A stretch of DNA of 64,000 nt, from positions 58,217,535 to 58,281,534 of the forward strand of contig CM063111.1 of assembly GCA_031841125.1 (NCBI GenBank). The letters run 5' to 3'. Positions 59,528 to 64,000 of the stretch are shown piece by piece. Position 1 is the first letter of the stretch, and every line of letters begins with the position of its first letter. The position numbers and the translations under genes were made by a program. The stretch comes from Acanthococcus lagerstroemiae (lineage: Eukaryota > Arthropoda > Insecta > Hemiptera > Eriococcidae). A model generated the notes under the pieces. It ran no database searches. It worked only from the letters and a program-made list of their open reading frames with translations, and was not told the DNA's origin.

Positions 59528-60739
59528 TCCCTATGCTGTACACCGATGCCAACCAGCCTTTCACGCCTTTCTTCCTGTCTAAGCTCCATATTATCGTTCC
59601 TCGAGTGTCCGATCTGCTTCGAGATCATTTCTCCGCCGGCGCATCAATGTCCGTACGGTCACCTGATCTGCTTCCGCTGCCGCGTTTACATCGAACGGTG
59701 CCCGGTCTGCCGGACCGGCTTCACCCGCGAACGCAGTCTGCTGGCCGATCAAATCTACAACTCCGTCGTCGAGGCGTTCCACCTAAAAAATCAAACGACT
59801 ACCGAGCGCACCAAAAAGCTATGGGAGCGCGTATTCGGCCGCAAGAAACGCGATAAGAGTGGTCCGACCTCGCAGTCCGCCTCCTCGACGCCAAAAATCA
59901 GCCGCGCCAGCGACATCAAAAATAAATTCCTCACTCGTCTCATCGGCAAATCATCGTCCGTGGACAATCTCGCCTCCGAATCCAACTTCACGCCGAGCCT
60001 GCGTAAAAAGTCCATCTCGTCGACCGACATCTACCCAGAGTCGTTGCGCAAGCTCAACTACCTGCACCAGTTGGACCAGTGCTCCACCGAATCTTTACCT
60101 ACCCAAGAAAACGGCAGTCTGTCCAGGTACTCGTCCAGCAACTCGTGCGACGCTCTGGGCGGCCGTAACGTGCAATACTACAACAGACTGAGAAACCGCA
60201 CCCTGAAGGACAACTCCGAGAATCTGTTTCAGTTCTCGTCGGAGACGACAGAAAACGACACCAACAACAACCACCTGTACCACTGCCCCCTGTCCGAAGC
60301 GTGTGTACCAGTAACCGCCTTCTCGCTGCTGACGCACCTGCAGCTGCACGACGGCCCGGTTATCCAGTATTTTAAGCCGCGCTTCAGCGTCCGCTTTCCG
60401 TTCTCTTTCGAAAACGGCGCCGTGTTCATCGTGCACTGCTACGAGAAGACCTTCTTCGTGCGGCTGCTTAGTGCCGACGAGACCAGCGACATCAAACTTT
60501 ACGTATGGCTGATGGGCACGCGAGCCGAGGCCGAAGAGTTCAAACTCAAAGTGCACCTACTAGGCGCAGACTACAGAACCGATCTTAAGTTCAAGACCAT
60601 CGTCAACTCAATAGTGTCGACCGAGTTGTCGAGCGACATCTACAGACACCAGATTGTGATCACGAATAGCACTTTGGAGATTTACTTTCAAGACCGATTC
60701 TACTCTTTGGATCTGCACATCAAGAAGATCAACGTGTAA
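59528..60739 (+). CDS. SINA/SIAH-like RING E3 ubiquitin ligase exon (terminal coding exon)
   Basis: It encodes a RING-type E3 that should hand ubiquitin from an E2 to substrates. The reading frame is open from the acceptor at 59527 (ttgttcgcag) to TAA at 60737; an ATG at 59546 would give 397 residues. In that numbering the RING ligands are C21, C24, C35, H39, C42, C45, C52 and C55 (CPIC, QCPYGHLICFRC, CPVC), with the Q-C-x3-GHL-x-C spacing of SIAH proteins. Residues ~60-240 are a basic, serine-rich, low-conservation linker. At ~245-265 a C-x6-C and H-x3-H pattern (HCPLSEAC, HLQLH) looks like a divergent SIAH zinc finger, and the rest (to 397) is a beta-rich domain, probably TRAF-like. Because the acceptor is in frame with no stop before the ATG, an upstream exon is likely (see the PDZ exon). 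AATAAA follows at 60752. Confidence 0.88.
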   Translation, partial: SLCCTPMPTSLSRLSSCLSSILSFLECPICFEIISPPAHQCPYGHLICFRCRVYIERCPVCRTGFTRERSLLADQIYNSVVEAFHLKNQTTTERTKKLWERVFGRKKRDKSGPTSQSASSTPKISRASDIKNKFLTRLIGKSSSVDNLASESNFTPSLRKKSISSTDIYPESLRKLNYLHQLDQCSTESLPTQENGSLSRYSSSNSCDALGGRNVQYYNRLRNRTLKDNSENLFQFSSETTENDTNNNHLYHCPLSEACVPVTAFSLLTHLQLHDGPVIQYFKPRFSVRFPFSFENGAVFIVHCYEKTFFVRLLSADETSDIKLYVWLMGTRAEAEEFKLKVHLLGADYRTDLKFKTIVNSIVSTELSSDIYRHQIVITNSTLEIYFQDRFYSLDLHIKKINV

Positions 60740-60751
60740 CACCCAGCTGAT

Positions 60752-60757
60752 AATAAA
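60752..60757 (+). promoter_or_regulatory. Polyadenylation signal of the RING gene
   Basis: AATAAA lies 13 bp past the stop codon. Confidence 0.65.
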
Positions 60758-60823
60758 CTCAACCCTGTTTGTTCTTTTTTCATTCTCATTCTCACTTTTT
60801 TGTACTAAAAATATATGCTTACG

Positions 60824-60829
60824 TTTATT
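60824..60829 (-). promoter_or_regulatory. Possible polyadenylation signal of the p53-like gene
   Basis: TTTATT on the plus strand reads AATAAA on the minus strand, about 220 bp past the p53-like stop. If used, the 3' ends of the two convergent genes come within about 70-100 bp or overlap. Confidence 0.45.
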
Positions 60830-61049
60830 AAAAAAATAAAATAAAAAAAATGAAACATCGTGTCTGTTTTTTAAAAACAAAATAATAAAACGCTGGTTGG
60901 ATAAAATCAAACACTTGCAAACTTGGAACTTAAAATATTTTTTAGAGGTAAACATGATTAAATAGTCCACCTGGTGTGATGTTGTCAATGGTATAAGATG
61001 AATGAACCGTCGGCTGAGTTCGAGCGAACGAAATGCAGCCGGTGTTGCC

Positions 61050-61220
61050 TTACAGAACTCTATTTGATGAATTCGGATTGTAAAACTTACTCAGGTACTT
61101 ATCGATTTCCATGATGAGAGCTTCCGTTCCGTCTACATTATTTCGCATGTACTGGCCCAAAACTGTGTTGTGCATGTTGGTCAGCGCGAACCATAAATGC
61201 TCTTTTCTGAGTCGGTGGAG
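61050..61220 (-). CDS. p53: p53-family terminal exon (tetramerization-like)
   Basis: An acceptor (tctattccag) opens a phase-0 exon of 56 codons ending in TAA at 61050-61052. Joined to the phase-0 donor of 63675, the protein reads EMVMPCTLR, then LHRLRKEHLWFALTNMHNTV, then LGQYMRNN. This has the shape of the p53 oligomerization segment: a short beta-strand (TLRL, compare the TLQI region of vertebrate p53) followed by an amphipathic helix. The remainder (GTEALIMEIDKYLSKFYN) is predicted helical. The link rests on strand, phase and this weak similarity; an intermediate exon is possible. Confidence 0.6.
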   Translation of the reverse strand, partial: LHRLRKEHLWFALTNMHNTVLGQYMRNNVDGTEALIMEIDKYLSKFYNPNSSNRVL

Positions 61221-61739
61221 CTGGAATAGAGAATTTCGTTCAAGAGTTAGCTCGAAACACGGGTTAAAAACTGCTACTTAAACTGACGGCACATAAAGTA
61301 TGAATGAAGAGAAAAGGAAGGGGATCTTCAAGTCGACGATTTGAACTTCAATGGTCAAGAGGCTTTTAGGATGAAACAGACAAGTATGAAGGTTTCGACA
61401 ATTACTTGATACTCTTCATTCTGGAATCACCGGCCTTTTAGAAAACATTTATGAAGAGCATCCGTAGAATTTGACTTGTGGCTGCTTGGCAGCCCAACCA
61501 CCACGCTGACATTTACTTTACTTCGTCGGCTCTGCTCGGTACTACACATCTGTAAGTCTATTTGTCTTCATGACCATGCCATAAAAATGTCCTTTTTAGT
61601 CACTTTCTCTTATCTAATGACATGATGACAAACAGCACACTGCTATTTGCTTATTGAATGGGACTACACGAAGAGAGCAAATGGCAATTGTCCCTCCTAG
61701 AAAGAAAATTGAAAATATTTGAAAGGCACGATGACCAGT

Positions 61740-62220
61740 GAAAAAGTCTTCTAAAACAAAAACCGACAAGTCTAAAAAGTCTTAAAGCACACAGCAACTT
61801 AAATGAATACAGAAGATCATGGAAATCTTGAACAAATCTTGAAATGTTTAACAAAGTTTTAAACAAGTTTTGAATAGACATAACTTCTTAAAAAGTCTTG
61901 CTAAGTTATGGACAGTCCAAATAAATTCGGAAGAATTTCAACAGTCCAGATAAAGTCTCCAAGAATCTCAATAAAGTCTGGAAGACCTATTAGAAGTCTT
62001 GAGTGAGTCTCGCACAGTTGGCGAGTCTTAAGCAGGAGCGCTGCACAGTATTTGCTAAGCCGTGCAGAGGCACAATTAGTCTCAAATGGTCACTGAAGAA
62101 TTTAATGTGTAGTTCAAGTAGTCTTATAAAGTTTTATACGAGTCCTAACAAATTTGAAAAAGGGCTAATTTTAAACAAGTCTGAGAATCTGAAAAATGCC
62201 TAAATGAGCATCGAAAAAGC
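61740..62220. repeat. Degenerate 'aagtctt/gagtctt' interspersed repeats
   Basis: aagtctt, caagtttt, agtcttg and similar words recur loosely, in the same vocabulary as 58800-59330. They lie in the intron between the two p53-like exons. Confidence 0.4.
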
Positions 62221-62432
62221 TTAGCTAGACTCGAGAATCACAGAAAACCAATAAGAGCACACGACTAAACAGGTTCGCAATACGGTACTACTCTCGACTA
62301 TGACTATAGGACCACAAGAGACAAGTCTCATTAAGGGCGGTACTCCACTGAAGATGGCATAACAGCCGAAAGGGCTCTGGACTACAGAAGAAGAAAAAAT
62401 GAATTGGCACACACTACAAATGGAAGCTTACT
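62219..62432 (+). mobile_element. Solo 3' tail of the Penelope-like element
   Basis: It is collinear with 55640-55862 at about 85-90% identity, including gtactactctc-actatgact, ccacaagagacaagtctcat and actgaagatggcataacagc. It has no coding part and lies in the inferred p53 intron. Confidence 0.8.
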
Positions 62433-63674
62433 CAAAGTTGAGAAACACATGGCTAGTAAGCGAATTGCGGCTGCACACCCTTCGGCACACAAGAATGAAG
62501 AACTCTAATGCAACAAAACCTTGGGAAAAGCAACGGCGAACTACCTCAACAAATCCTGCCCAGGAAAATCGCGCCTCAGAAGCCGTGATCGCCAGCGTCC
62601 AGCATCGAATATGGCACCTGAAGTACATTACTTACACACCTCCTACATTTCTTCTTGAATCAGCCACGGCTGTAGTCTGTTTGTCCTTTGTCGACTCCAG
62701 TCTTGAACAAGTGCACAAATGTGAAAGAAGTTCGAATTTATCTTAAAATTAAATGTTCAAATCCTTTTTCATCCCTTCCCGCCACATTCAGTTCGTTTTC
62801 AAAGGACAAACGACACACAAAAATGAATCGAATGGGCGAACTTACAAGTTCATGAACTGATGAGTCGTCTCACGTTCAGAGACAGATTCGTTAACTTGCA
62901 GAAAGTTCGAATTCCGGAAGATTCATAGTTCAGAACCTATCTAATAAACAGAACGTGCCGGTCAAAAGCTTACAAGTCCGTTACATAACACTGCTCATGT
63001 CTGGTCTGTCCAACTGCCAGGTCAGCCAGCCTGTTTACTGTTTACTTGTTTTCGTCGCAGGCGGGCTAGATGTTCATCTGTGTATTCACCGATTCGTCTG
63101 TATACCTCCCCAGAATCGAACAAGTGACCTGATCCAAAATATTTGCTATTGCTTGAAATGGAATACACCGTATCATGGTTGAAAGTATCTTCCCTCCTTC
63201 AACTTCAAAAGTCCCCTACCTCAACTGCTTTCAATACCTAGTGAGTGGGATAACGCTCTATTACGAGGCACTTGTATACCTCAACTTAGCTTTCTTAGAT
63301 GTCCAGAACTGCAGTTGGAGGTTCAAGTCAGGCTGTTAATAAAAACGAACTTACTGGGCTAGAAATGGCAAATCTAACACCTAATAGGGAAGAGGGAAGG
63401 CCTTTAATATCTATACTTATTAGCAGCGTATTAGGTTTTCAGAAGATAATTTTATTTTTTTCCTTTCTACCTCTTTCTTTTTTCAATCTGTGGCTCCAAT
63501 TGAGAAGGTAGACTATGGGTATACTCTTCGCAATCCTACAGGTAAGTAGATAGCAACTACATGGTTGTCAGACGTAGTAACTGTCCCTTTTCATGATTAG
63601 GAGTCACTGATCTTGTAATTTTAATGCGCTTTCAATGCACATCAATGAAATAACAACAAACACTAACAGCTTAC
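62433..63674. other. Remaining p53-like intron, nothing recognised
   Basis: Only short ORFs without recognisable similarity are present. No further exon of the p53-like gene was seen on the minus strand, though a small one could be missed. Confidence 0.45.
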
Positions 63675-63894
63675 CCGTAACGTGCACGGCATCACCATTT
63701 CATTGCTGTTGATGTTAATGATACTCGGCAGTAAGGAGGCAGAACCAATCGGCATCATATCGAGGTACGCGGACGATGAGGAAGCCAACATCCGATTCTT
63801 TCTCTTTCGCTGTCCGTTTTCCTCTCGAGCCAGATCTCGTTTCAGACAGCTACACACTTTGAACGGCAAGCACCGTCTTCCCAGTACATTATGG
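63675..63894 (-). CDS. p53: p53-family exon: end of the DNA-binding domain plus NLS
   Basis: This is a sequence-specific transcription factor of the p53/p63/p73 family (stress response, apoptosis). On the minus strand the acceptor (gtaatttcag) opens a 73-codon exon ending cgg|gtaagc in phase 0. The peptide begins VLGRRCLPFKVCSCLKRDLA, matching the last DNA-binding-domain strand and helix (compare the LGR...VCxC-x2-RD block, which includes DNA-contact and structural residues). Cys-x-Cys and Arg-Asp are kept; the proline usual after the second Cys is Leu here. A basic NLS follows (GQRKRKNR), then a serine-rich linker. N-terminal exons lie beyond the window's right edge. The next exon is inferred at 61220-61050. 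Confidence 0.8.
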
Positions 63895-64000
63895 CTGAAA
63901 TTACAATTTATGTAGGTAACACAATCGGTACCAACGGTTCTCCAACAGGGAATACAACATATACAATTATCATCTACATAGGTGGAATATGTAACAGACT
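63895..64000. other. Intron edge of the p53-like gene
   Basis: The minus-strand polypyrimidine/acceptor region of the exon at 63675-63894 is here. Nothing else is recognisable before the window ends. Confidence 0.4.

Noticed and set aside
60095..60556. 153-codon minus-strand ORF opposite the RING exon
   Set aside because: It is a shadow of the GC-rich RING coding frame; the plus-strand frame has the recognisable domains.

Overview
The window is AT-rich, intron-rich animal DNA. Small exons separated by introns, canonical GT/AG sites and a heavy load of LINEs, Penelope-like elements, MITEs and foldback repeats point to an arthropod, most likely an insect. I cannot name the species. No rRNA, tRNA, CRISPR or prokaryotic operon structure was seen.

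Host genes. (1) Positions 4528-13719 (+) hold 13 coding exons of a class-5 semaphorin (Sema5): most of the sema domain, PSI, seven thrombospondin type-1 repeats, one membrane segment and a short tail. The 5' exons (signal peptide, first blade) are upstream of the window. (2) 17110-17616 (-) is an intronless ORF for the delta subunit of the translocon-associated protein complex (SSR4/TRAP-delta), convergent with Sema5. (3) 35570-35911 (+) is a PDZ-domain first coding exon ending in a strong phase-0 donor. (4) 59528-60739 (+) is a SINA/SIAH-type RING exon that starts at a phase-0 acceptor. I infer that 3 and 4 are one gene with a 23.6 kb intron full of transposons. (5) 61050-61220 and 63675-63894 (-) are the last two coding exons of a p53-family transcription factor (end of the DNA-binding domain with a basic NLS, then a tetramerization-like segment). 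Its 3' end lies about 310 bp from the end of the RING gene, so the two are convergent. (6) 53125-53257 (-) is a possible single exon with an ADAMTS-type cysteine pattern.

Repeats by region. 1-4.5 kb: small palindromes and a minisatellite. Sema5 introns: several MITEs, one nested in another. 18-25 kb: satellite-like inverted units, a minus-strand LINE fragment and a MITE. 25.3-25.9 kb: a diverged 200-bp-arm hairpin. 26-35 kb: a composite repeat block with a mariner remnant, an RTE-type LINE and a 3.5 kb foldback palindrome built of ~300-bp tandem units. 36-59.5 kb (the PDZ/RING intron): MITEs, a miRNA-sized hairpin, a LINE that serves as a clock for at least four later insertions, a second 5' copy of that LINE, a Penelope-like element with RT and GIY-YIG remnants, and an RTE endonuclease fragment. 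Loose 'gagtct/aagtct' degenerate repeats occupy 41.9-42.4, 58.8-59.3 and 61.7-62.2 kb.

The most notable observations are the split PDZ+RING gene, the p53 terminal exons, the large foldback, the long hairpins (possible endo-siRNA or miRNA sources), a MITE family with matching 4-bp target duplications, and the dated nest of transposons at 45-51 kb.
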